Assembly: GCA_036971615.1 (NCBI GenBank)
Contig: JAYKKR010000005.1
Span: 1,798,001-1,862,000 of the forward strand
Direction: 5' to 3'
DNA: 64,000 nt
From: Amyloporia xantha
Lineage: Eukaryota > Basidiomycota > Agaricomycetes > Polyporales > Adustoporiaceae
The notes beneath the pieces were generated by a model. It was given only the letters and a program-made list of their open reading frames with translations, searched no databases and had not been told where the DNA came from. The first letter of the stretch is position 1. The number at the start of each line of letters is the position of its first letter. Positions 10,034-20,632 of this stretch are shown in pieces. Made by a program: the position numbers and the translations under genes.

Positions 10034-12302
10034 ATGGAAAGGGAACAGCTGGTCGAGCGGATCCCCCTCGATCTGTTCCAGGAGACATTCGCCACAGCGA
10101 TCGGTACGCACCTATTTAGACGTCTCAAATCGGAAGTTTGCCTGCCATCTGATCCATGTCCGTCAAGAACTCTCCAGTGCAGCCCTAGGAGGTCACGTCC
10201 TGTCTGTTTCAGACGAGTTCTTTGCAGACGCACACCATCTGCTTCACGTTGAGGTATTCCCCCCATTTCTATATTCTGTTTGTCCCCGTGCTTACTGCAT
10301 AAGCCTCCACCGAGCCTCAAAGGTCAATTCGGCCCGAAGGGTGCCCTGTACAGTGGATGGGAAAGCAGGCGGCACAATCCAGAGTATGACTGGTGTGTGA
10401 CTTCCTACGACGTGCATAGAGATGTTTTTCAAATGGCCTCAGGTGCATCATCAAGCTTGGGACAACAGGCTCGGTCTTTGGTTTCGATGTCGACACGACA
10501 CACTTCAATGGTCTGCTCTAAATCAAGTTCGTAAGGAGCCTCCACTAATACAAAGCATCCGCAGGTAATGAAGCACCAGAGGTATCTGTGGATGCGCTCT
10601 ACTCGTCGGAGGAGGAGCACCCTCAACCGAACGACCCGAGAGTAGGTCTTTCACGTGTTCATGCCAGAAGGAGATCCTGAGCTGCCACAGTGGGCCGAGA
10701 TTCTTCCCAGAGTCAATCTCGGACCCAGCTCAAGGCATCTATTCAAGATCGCGCCCACTGCAAGACTGAACTATATCAAGTTGAACATGTACCCAGATGG
10801 AGGCATCGTAAGTGCATTCCGCGCAGTATGCTCTACACCACGAACTCCATCGCCCTCAGGCCCGATTCCGCGCCTATGGATTGGTCGCACCTGTGTTTCC
10901 CGCGGACGCGTCAGCCACATTTGATTTAGCCCATGTTTACTCTGGAGGACGGGTGGTCTTCACCTCGGATCAGCACTTTGGTGTCGGATCGAACCTGATT
11001 CTTCCCGGAAGGGGTGAGAAGCTGTCCCTTTGCACAATAGTGATGGTCCATGCTCATGCAAATATCGGCGACAGGAAAAGACATGGGGGACGGCTGGGAA
11101 ACAAAACGTAGCAGACAACCCGGTCACAAGGACTGGGCAGTAATTAAATTGTCAGTAACCATACATTTCCGTGGTGTTAGGCTGCTGACCTTACACGAAC
11201 ACCACCACCAGAGGAGACGCCGGCTACCTTTCCACCGTGGAGATCGACACCGCCCACTTCATGGGCAACTTCCCCGAGTCGTGCGAGCTGCACGCCACGA
11301 ACAGTGCTGCGCTCATCCCAGATGACACCGTCGAATGGACGCCCATACTGGCACGAACGAAGCTCGGCCCGCACCGGCAGCACTACTTCCAGCTGCAGAA
11401 CGTCGCGGACGTCCCGTTCACGCACGTGAGAATCACGATCCATCCCGATGGCGGAATCAAGAGGGTGCGTATGCACGGCAGGCGCGTAGGCGGCGCGCAA
11501 GAAGCCCACGCGAGCACTGACACCGACGCTGCCGCCACGGTCGAGACGACGGACGGAGCCGCCGCTCCAGCTCCTGCATCTACTGCAAAAGCTCTTCCCA
11601 AGGGCCCTATTGTCCCGGCCCTGCCGCTGACTCCGGAGGCGTTCGCGCCGTTCGGGCAGATCGTGCAGGCATACGCCGACGCGAACGCGGTGCCGGCCCC
11701 GCGCGCGATGCGCGTAACCGGCGCGAACCAAGGCACGGCCGTCAAGTTCCACAAGCTGGCGCTACTCAAGGAGACGTACCCGCCCGCGGCGGGGGCGACG
11801 GCGGGGCTGTCGGTGTACCGGTGCAGACCAGTCGCGCTGCAGGAGGGACGGCGGTGGGAGGTGCGCGTGCTGGAGCGGCACCCGTGCACGAATCAGGCGT
11901 TTATTCCGATGGGTGCGGGTGACGAGCTGGGCGATCCTGGGACGAGCTATTTGGTCGTTGTGGCGCTGAACGGGGAGGACGATAAGCCTGATCTGGAGAC
12001 GATGAGGGCGTTTGTTGCGTCGGCGGGGCAGGGGATAGTGTATAACGTTGGCCTCTGGCGTGAGTAGAACAATACCCGTTGTGTTCGCGACTTAATCAAT
12101 TTGTTCTCAGATCATCCTATGGCCGTGATTGACAAGGTACGTGCTGAAATTGTTTCTCAGGGCTGCGAGCAGACTTTATTATTGGATTTCACAGACGATG
12201 GATTTCACATGCGTAGAGACACAGATTGGCAATGGAGATAAGCTGGACTGCGAGATAGTCTCGTTGGACGGATCTGCAGGATTCTATACAGTACAGCTTT
12301 GA
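10034..12302 (+). CDS. Bifunctional allantoicase - ureidoglycolate lyase fusion
   Basis: A 572-aa protein combining two successive steps of purine-nitrogen recovery: allantoate to ureidoglycolate plus urea, then ureidoglycolate to glyoxylate plus urea. Exons are 10034-10103, 10168-10253, 10304-10392, 10443-10510, 10565-10641, 10691-10807, 10860-11013, 11075-11150, 11212-12059, 12111-12136 and 12195-12302; all phases close. Allantoicase repeat 1 shows [39 protein letters not shown] and [13 protein letters not shown]. Repeat 2 shows [18 protein letters not shown]. An Ala/Thr-rich linker follows (about residues 330-380). The C-terminal part has [35 protein letters not shown] and [15 protein letters not shown], typical of ureidoglycolate lyase (AllA/Dal3). 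No stop or splice signal separates the halves: linker and lyase share one exon. DAL2 and DAL3 are separate genes in budding yeast. Confidence 0.92.
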
Positions 12303-12563
12303 TCAATGTCATACCGGACATGAATGCGAGCGAAATTTGCGCCATATTTTTATCTCAGCCCCTGTATGAATAATTGTAACCGTTGTTGACACTGTACGGT
12401 CCCACTCGCCTCGGACCCGGAGTGCGCGGGTGATCCGTTCTGTCATAATGAAACGGAGGTCGATCGATCGTAAACTAAATTGCTTGATTTTTAGCACTGA
12501 GCAACAACGTTGGGCCGCGAACCTGAATCCTACGAGGCTCTTCGAAACGTTCATCCCTTCAAC

Positions 12564-14097
12564 ATGCTCGGTCTCACGTCGATCAGAACTTCCGCAGACA
12601 AGATTGAAATCGTCAACCAGCTTGTACTGCCCCACACCACCGAGTTCATCGAGATCAACACGATTGAGGACGCTCACGATGCGATCAAGTCGATGAAGGT
12701 CCGTCTCCCAGCCAAACATCAAATTTATCAAACGATGCTGACCCTTCGAGACGTCTTGCGTGCATCCCTGTCTCCTTGGATGGTTGCCAGATTCGCGGCG
12801 CGCCAGCTATAGCCTCGTTGGCAGCGCTGACCATCGCCCTCCATCTCTCTCGCGCGTTGAAGGCCGATCCGCCCCCTGACTTCCTGGCATCGCCGGAGAC
12901 ACTAGAAAAACATGTTTCGAATCATCTGGCCTTTATCTATACAGCACGCCCGACCGCGGTCAATCTTGGGGCCGCTACGCGGCGTTTGGCCAAACAACTG
13001 CAGGCCTCCATCGGGGAAGGCAAGGATGCTCGAACGATCGCGGAGGATCTCATCAGGGAAGGGAAGGAGATTGATGCGGAGGACGTTGCGCGGAATAAGA
13101 AGATGTCGCAGTGGGGAGCCGAGTGGCTCGTCGAACGCGTAAAAGAAGGGGGCTCTGCGGGTATCGATCTCAATGTCATGACGGTGTGCAACACTGGGTC
13201 GTTGGCAACATCAGTATGTTCGTATCTTGTAGCTGATGTACTGCACGGAATTGATGGCTATCTGACAAGGGCTACGGCACCGCCTTGGGCCTCATCACAT
13301 ACCTACATGAGACTGGGAAGCTGAAACGTGCCTACTACACTCAATCCACTCCGTACCATCAGGGATCACGGTTCGTCGCTGAGACATGTCTGACTTTTAT
13401 TACTCCTGACCGTATCAAATCTACTTTCCTGTAGCCTCACCGCGTTTGAGCTCCAATCTCTGAAAATACCATCAACCATGCTGTGTGATAGCATGGTCGG
13501 ATCGTTATTCCAGCATCACGACATCCACGCTGTGGGTCAGTCGGTTCTATCCACCCCTTGATTTATTATCTCACCGGCCCCAATAGTCGTCGGCGCTGAC
13601 AGGATTACTCGAAACGGCGATACCGCGAATAAAGTATGTTACCTGTGGCTCCCTGCTAGAAGAATCCTGCGACGGACTCATGTCACCTTCAGGTCGGAAC
13701 TTACAACGCAGCCGTACTTGCGGCACGGCACAAAATCCCCTTCATAGTAGTCGCACCTGTAAGCACGGTCGACCACGACATCGCCGACGGCAGCGCGTGA
13801 GTTTCCGGATACCGTCGCTATTATCCGTTGTTGACACATTACGTCAGGATTCCTATTGAGCATAGGCCGCCTTTGGAAGCATGCCTGGTCCGCGGCGCCC
13901 TGTACCCAACCGCGGTTAACGGGCAGGGCGTCAAGGAGCAGGCGACAGTGATGGTCACGCCAGAGGGACTAGAGGGCGTGTATAACCCAAGCTTTGACGT
14001 GACACCAGCCGACCTCATTACTGCTATTGTCACGGAAAAGGGAGTGGCTGTGAAGGGAGAGGGACAAAGTGCATTTGATTTGACAAGTGTGGTGTAG
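12564..14097 (+). CDS. MRI1: Methylthioribose-1-phosphate isomerase
   Basis: Converts 5-methylthioribose-1-phosphate to 5-methylthioribulose-1-phosphate in the methionine salvage cycle; a cytosolic/nuclear member of the eIF2B alpha/beta/delta fold. Exons are 12564-12698, 12791-13213, 13270-13370, 13435-13535, 13587-13633, 13693-13796 and 13848-14097, giving 386 aa with all phases closed. Family signatures are [16 protein letters not shown] near the start, the substrate loop [13 protein letters not shown], the catalytic cysteine segment [12 protein letters not shown] followed by [26 protein letters not shown], and [16 protein letters not shown] with the catalytic Asp. The start ATG begins MLGLTSIRT, as in other fungal MRI1 proteins. 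Only 261 bp separate it from the upstream gene's stop. Confidence 0.93.
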
Positions 14098-14620
14098 CGA
14101 GATTGCTGAAGTTCGAGTAGATACATGTAGCCTTAGAATGCGACGCACCATAATGGATAGTTCACAGACTCGAGGCCTGCAAATTTTCAGCAACTGAACT
14201 GTAGCCTTTCTTTCCGTATGCAGATTAAATGAATATGACCTTGGCGAAGAGATGAGGCAGACGGTCAAGAGTTGCACTATTGAACTGCTTGCATCGACAA
14301 CAGCCGACTTCCCTCAAATCGTCACAACAAACACTCACTGGGTACAGACCCCACCTGCACGTCGATACCACCTAATAAGTGCGAAGATTTATGATGTGAG
14401 TCTGCACAGACTGATCCAAGCATTTTATAGTTAGCTTCAAAAAGCTTGAAGCCAATCACTTTGCGAACATGAACGAGCTTACGTAAAACGCACGATCGTG
14501 TGTCAGAGACCTTTCTACCGGTCTGCCCAGTGCCACCCACTGGCAGTATCCAGGTGAATCCAGGTCTATTCTCGAGCCACTCGTCCTCGTCCTTCACAAG
14601 GCGAAAGCTGCCTAAGCACA
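14098..14620. other. Intergenic region between MRI1 and PPT1
   Basis: Holds the MRI1 3' untranslated region and the promoter of the next gene. No separate gene or clear motif is seen. Confidence 0.45.
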
Positions 14621-17169
14621 ATGAGCGATACGACTTCTGTCCGTCTTCTCCTACTCTGTCTACTCCTGCATCGTCCCCACCGCCCTCTCCCGCCCTCTCA
14701 AAGCTGACTCTGCAGGATGTCTCGCCGGAGGCGAAGCTGGAAGCTGCGAAAGTGAAAAGTGAGGCCAACAAGGCGTTTACGAGTATGTAAGCTTTGCAGG
14801 CGCACACTGACCCAGCATTGATCAGCCGAGCTTATTTATTTGTGGTGGATAAACCGTAGGTCATGACTTCAATCAGGCTGCAGAGCTGTACAGCAAGGCC
14901 ATCGAGCTCAACCCGCATGATGCGACCCTCTGGTGTAACCGTGCTTATACGAGGATCAAGCTGGAAGAACACGGCTATGGGCTCAGTGACGCATGTAAGT
15001 CTGTCTGGGCATTTTCTTGTTATCCCTCTTTTGCTTATGTGTAATATAGCCATGGCGATACAGCTTGACCCGAACTACGCAAAGGCGTACTATCGGTAGG
15101 TTAATCTCATAGAATATCTTTGTACCCTTTCTAACGCGTATAATGCAGACGGGCGACGTGTTACATCCAAACCTTACAGTATAAGAAAGCCATGGCGGAT
15201 CTTCGCAGACTCCTTGTCTTGGAACCTCAGAACCAGCTAGTACGTACACAACTTGATAGTACGCAGAAGATTGTGCGGAAAACCGAATTTGAAAAGGTGA
15301 GGAATTTGGACGTATATCACTCGACCTGTCACATGACCTGGTGTTTAGGCTATTGAAATGGAAGACGAAGCGAGTGCAGTCGACAAGTGCTACGCAATCA
15401 TTGCAGACGGTAGATATAGCAGTCATTTACTCTCCGAGATTTCTCCTTTGGCTCAGACTGGATTGTAGGTGGCTGCGAATTGGACAGGGATTACAAGGGC
15501 CCCAAACTGCCTACCGTTGAGGGCGGGAAATATGGCATCAGCGTGGAATTTATAAACGAAATGATTGCATGGTTCAAGGATGGGAAGGCACTCCCGCGAA
15601 GGTGTGTAGGCACCGTTTTCTTAGACGGTGTTTCGTCTGACACCGTTAAGATATGTCTGGGAAATTGTGCTGGGAGCACATTCTCAATTTGTACGGGAGG
15701 AGAGCTTGGTCACGCTCAATTTGGAGGGAGACGTGACATGCGATGTTATTGGTGATGTTCACGGTAAGCGTGTAGTGTGACTCATTAATGCATCTGCTCA
15801 ATTCACTCGTTTGGCCAGGCCAGTTTTACGACATGCTCCATCTGTACTCATTGACTGGCCCTCCAACTGACAGACACTGTCTACTTATGAATGGCGATCT
15901 TGTCGATCGTGGTTCATGGTCGATTGAGGTCATTCTGACGGCTATGGCGTATAAATGTGAGCAGGTTATTCGGTTTCTCTGATCAATTTCGCATACATCT
16001 CTTCGCCTTGACTGATCCTGGACCTTCAGGGCTATACCCTAAAACTATGTACATTAACCGTGGAAATCATGAAACGAAAGAAATGAACCGTACATATGGC
16101 TTTGAAGGAGAAGCTAAGCATAAACACGGCGAACAAACATACAAAGTAGGTCGTCTGTACGTTGCTTGTCTCAGGCAGAACATCTCATGGTTCTGCATTT
16201 AGCTTTTTGCGCATGTGTTCACCACTAGTAAGTTTCCCGTTGCACAATGGCCGTCAGCCTCAGTGTGGCTCATCCCATGCCTTCAGTGCCTCTTGCCACC
16301 TTGATATCTGCGACAAAGCCACCATCAGGGCCCATAGGTAATACCATCTTGTCTCCTGAAGGCAAGAAGCGCTACTTCGTCGTGCACGGAGGTCTCTTCA
16401 GTAAAGACGAGGTCACTCTCGAAGATATTAGGAAGATCGAACGAATAGGCCGTCAGCCAGGACAGGCAGGACTTATGTGTATGTCAATATTACTATCATC
16501 ATGGCGCTACCCTGAGCTGATTTCGATACACAGGTGAGGTGCGAGATCTTTGCCCACTCATGATGGCTCTCTTGTAAATTGCCTGCAGTTGTTATGGACA
16601 GATCCGCAGGAGACGCCAGGCAGGGGCCCCAGCAAACGGGTATGATTGCATTTAGCATCCATTAGCTGTCAAGTAAACTCAGCCCTTACTTCCAGGGTGT
16701 TGGCATTGCCTTCGGACCTGATGTAACAAGACGATGGTGTACACTGAACGGCGTGACAGGAATCATCCGCAGTCATGAAGTCCGCCAAGGTGATTTGAAC
16801 GTTTATTATGATTTCCTCACTATTCCTAATAACAATTGCTAGATGGATACGCAATTGAACACGACGGGCTTTGCACGACGGTGCGTAGTGCGAGTACTTC
16901 ATTCCATCGACGGTGGATTTACTGCATTGCCTTATAGGTCTTCTCTGCGCCGAACTACGTGGACCAAGCAGGAAATAAAGGAGCTTTTGTACGTACTCAC
17001 CTGATTCTTCGACTGGTCTAGGTGACGGAGCTCACCCATTTCCATGCATGCATAGATCCGTATCGACGCCGCCGGTTCACAAGAGTATACGCAATTCGAT
17101 GCGAAGCCCCACCCGCCTATGAAACCTATGGCATATGCCTCAGGTGGCCTGGCAAGTCTCCTGATGTGA
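14621..17169 (+). CDS. PPT1: Serine/threonine protein phosphatase 5 (TPR-PPP)
   Basis: PP5/Ppt1 is an Hsp90-associated phosphatase of the PPP family. Eighteen exons from 14621 to 17169 give about 518 aa with every phase closed. They include 15469-15601, 15651-15763, 15819-15956, 16287-16478, a 5-nt micro-exon 16534-16538, 16589-16639 and the last, 17056-17169. The N-terminus carries three TPR units (YSKAIELNPHDATLWCNRAY; MAIQLDPNYAKAYYRRA; LRRLLVLEPQN). The catalytic domain has the metal motifs GDVHGQ, GDLVDRG and GNHE, plus VVHGGLFS and SAPNYVDQAGN. The C-terminus is MAYASGGLASLLM. The first 18-nt exon (MSDTTS) uses the weak donor GTCCGT. The frame upstream of LTLQDVSPEAK is also open and Ser/Pro-rich (TLSTPASSPPPSPALS), so the N-terminus is less certain than the rest. 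Confidence 0.93.
16534..16538 (+). other. 5-nt micro-exon of PPT1
   Basis: GTGAG (16534-16538) sits between introns of 55 nt (16479-16533) and 50 nt (16539-16588). Joined to the preceding T it encodes Cys-Glu, giving the conserved LMCELLWTDPQ of PP5 phosphatases. Skipping it removes those residues and shifts the frame. The exon itself reads like a donor site, which makes it easy to miss. Confidence 0.8.
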
Positions 17170-17547
17170 GGACCTGGACCGAAGTGTCTTGTCGTGCAGG
17201 ACCGACTGTGCTTGATCGAACCGGCCCTTGTTCGCGATGCTTTCATCTACTTACTAGGCTGTTGTGGGCTCACGTGTAGGACTTGTGTATACTACATTGT
17301 CGCATTTATGTTTCTACGTGTACCTTTACTCGACTTGACGTGAATCATGAAATTCGAAGGATTTCGCGTGTACTAATGCATACCCATTTGTGGGCGTCTG
17401 AATGAGCGCTTACCACTACCGTCAAGTGACCGTGCCAGGCGAGGGCTTGCAGTGCAAAGTTCACTCAGATTACTATAGCTCATCATAGTTCTCTTGGTTC
17501 AACCCGTACAACTCTGAACCACTATTGTATGAGAATTTCTGGTACCC
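17170..17547. other. Intergenic region between PPT1 and the SR140 gene
   Basis: 378 bp between two co-oriented genes: PPT1 3' untranslated region and the promoter of the next gene. Nothing else is recognised. Confidence 0.45.
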
Positions 17548-20415
17548 ATGGATAAAACGAAGTCTAAGCTTGCTGCTTTCTTTGATAACGACGACGAAGA
17601 CTCTTCGTTCCCAGTGCGACGGATACGACCTTCTTTTCTTCCCTTCCGCACTTACAAACCCCTCTCTGTAATAGCAAAAGGAGGTTGACGATCAGAAGCG
17701 CTCCCTGTACACGCAGGGTGCTGTGCGCAAGTCTAAGAGAGAAAAGGAAAAAGAAGCTGCAGAGGCGAAGCGTAGGGAGGAAGAGGAAAATGCTGCGAAG
17801 GCATACGCAGAGTTCCTCGATGCGTTTCAAGGAGAGTCTGTGGACAGGAAGAAGGGTGGAGCAGCCTTCGTAAAGGCTGGTGAAGGAGCTACATATGCTC
17901 CATTTGCAAGGGGCAAATCAGTGAGCTCTCAACCGCCCCGAGGATTTGAGCCCGAACCGTCTGTGAGTATCGAGAGTTCCAATTTGTAGCGTGATTATAA
18001 CCTATCTGCTTATTATAGCTTCCCCCATCCCCGCCTCCTTTGGCTCCAAAACCGAAGGGCAAACGCGCTATGGACCATTTCCTCGAAGAAATCAAGAGGT
18101 GCGTGGCGTACTCTCCTGGGAGCACTGAGTCTAACCGGCTTCTTACAGAGACCAAGCTGATCGAGAAGCAAGACTTGCTCGACATGGTACGTGAATTGTG
18201 CGGTTCAAGTGTTATTCTCTATTCATTCTCCTATTAGCCACCCATGGCAGAACGGTTACGTCGATTGCAGGTAAGTGGTGTGCACTGCTTGAACGGTCAC
18301 AATATTCTGACAGTGTGTACTAGCGTATGAAGGTCAAAGTGGAAGCAAGGACAGGGGAGATCCAGAGGCGAGTTCCTATTTTCTAAGAATTAGTTGTCAG
18401 TCTATAGCTAGTTCATGACAGACATCAAACATTTTTGTGGCGAATCTCCCTCCTCACGTGAATGAACAAAGCCTTGGTACTTTTTTTGCTCGTGTCGGAC
18501 CCGTCGGCTCTGTACGTAATGTCGATATATTTCCATCCATTTGCTAAGTCCGTTCGATAGGTTAAGATTATGTGGCCGCGAGGTGATGCTACAGTTGGAC
18601 CTGGGGCAGATATGACCGCAACCCGTCGGACGAAGAATTCCGGACTCAGTGGCTTTGTCTCATTCATGAGGCGCAAGGACGCAGAGGCTGCTCTACGAGA
18701 ACTGGACGGATTTGACTGGGGTGGTTCTATCTTGAGAGTGGGTTGGAGCAAGGCTGTCCCGATGGCTGCCAAGCCTCTTTATGGTATTTACTTTCATCCG
18801 CTCTACGGTGGAGACCACGCTGAGACACTCGCTGTAGTGATGAGGAAGTCTGCCTCCCGATCCAGGTCGCGGTCGAGGTCCATCTCTAGATCAAAATCTC
18901 CGCGAGAACACAAAAGCAGAAGCCCATCTCATGAACAAGACCGTGGGCGTCGTCGCTCGCCTTCGCGCTCCCGTTCACGATCACGGGATTACGACCGTTC
19001 TGGAGGCTTCCGCTCTGCGCGGCGTTCACGCGATCGCTCATACGGCCGCGGCCGCTCGCGTTCTTTTTCGCGTAGTCGAGATTACCGTCGTCGCTCGCGC
19101 TCCCGTGCTGATCGATACAACAGCCGCTCTCCTCGCCGGCAGCACTCGCGGAGTCCTCATGTAAATTTTGCAATTGAAGTCGATGAAACCTCTGACCAGT
19201 TCATAAGACTGGTTGCTGCTGAAGTCAAAGGACATGATGCAGAATATGAGAAAAGTCTGCGGGAGCGCGAGCGGGCTAACCCCATTTATGCCTTCCTGAA
19301 AAGTGATGTGAGTAAACTTTTTGTAATATCCACTCGCTCGAATATTTATTCATGAAACATTTTCTATGAAAGAATCGCCGGAACAGATTCTATCGTTCAT
19401 TAGTCGAACGGCACGAAACTATCGATCCTCAGTTTGAGGACGATGTAAGTGCCTGAGATATCTCACTGATAAAGACGTACTTACTATACTACTTGGTAGG
19501 GCTACAATTCAGTTTATTCTACCGATTCTGCGGAAGAAGAAGAACGAGAGCGAGGACGGAAAAACATGCTCGGCAAGCTTGCACGACGTCGATTCGAAGC
19601 AATGCTGCGTGCCCTTAATGGTCGTCGAGGAGAGATGGCACGATGTATGGCTTTTAGTCTTGAACATGCTGAAGCAGCAGGAGAGGTATGTGTATTTATG
19701 CCTCGCGTTTTGAACTCTCGCTCATGGCAATGTGGAGGTTGCGGACATCATCATTGCCTCGCTCGTAGTAGACGGGACGCCAGTGCCGCGTAAAGTGGCT
19801 CGGTTGCACTTGATCTGCGACATACTGCACAATTCTGCCGCCCCACTGCCAATGGCCTGGAAGTTCCGTCAGGAATTTCAGTCGCGGCTTGGCCTCGTTT
19901 TTGACCATCTTTCAACCATTTACCATTCGTTTCCTGGACGCATTACAGCAGAAACATTCAAGAAGCAGATTACTTCGGTTGTGGATATTTGGGAAGACTG
20001 GATTGTCTTTCCGCCTGATTTTACTGCAGAATTACGGGCGAGGCTCGAAGGCTCGACGGTTGAGCAGGACAAGCCCGAAGACGTGCAGGTGGTCGACGAA
20101 GTGAAGGAGACCGCTACTACCTTCACGTCCAAATTCAAGGCTAGCTCGTTCAAGCCTGCTGAGGAGGTCCCACAGCTGCCCTCAGCAGGAGTTTCCGATG
20201 ATGGCGAGCCAATGGACGAGGGTAGTGATATCGATGGTATCCCCATGGATGATCTGGATGGTGAACCAATTGACGCAGACGTAGACGGTGAACCAATGGA
20301 TGATATCGATGGTGTCCCCATAGCCGATCCGAACCTTGACGGAGAGCCTCTGGATCAAGGAGATTTGGATGGGGAAGCGATGGACGACATTGACGGTGCT
20401 CCAATCGACATCTAA
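17548..20415 (+). CDS. U2 snRNP-associated SR140-like splicing factor (RRM, SURP, CID)
   Basis: Homologue of U2SURP/SR140, an RNA-binding protein associated with the U2 snRNP. Exons are 17548-17613, 17681-17962, 18019-18098, 18149-18186, 18238-18270, 18324-18367, 18422-18511, 18561-18783, 18838-19307, 19373-19444, 19500-19685 and 19738-20415 (753 aa, phases closed). Order of parts: acidic start KLAAFFDNDDEDS; charged coiled region (KSKREKEKEAAEAKRREEEE); RRM with NIFVANLPPHVNE (RNP2) and GLSGFVSFM (RNP1); an RS-rich tract encoded at about 18845-19160; SURP module (FIRLVAAEVKGHDAEYE ... NPIYAFL); CID-type helical domain (ADIIIASLVV ... LICDILHNSAAPLP); and a tail of repeated DGEPMDD-like units. 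The intron 18368-18421 starts with GC. No alternative GT donor keeps the conserved GDPETSNIFVANLPP join. Confidence 0.92.
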
Positions 20416-20632
20416 TGCACTTCATCTTTCTTTTGTTCGCGCCTTTCTGAATCAAGTACTCATACTTTCTGATACATATTCTCATTTTGCTTCAATATTA
20501 TCATTACTTTGTGATGTGCTATAGCAATGCGCGACAACTGTGGTATATCCGAAAGCTAGTTTGTATTCATAAGGAGTTCACAGATTTTACCCAATTGTAC
20601 CCGTAAGACTCAACAAGAGCCTTGAATTTTTT

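Noticed and set aside
11177..11752. 191-codon minus-strand frame
   Set aside because: Antisense shadow of the allantoicase-ureidoglycolate lyase exon, which has clear family motifs on the plus strand.
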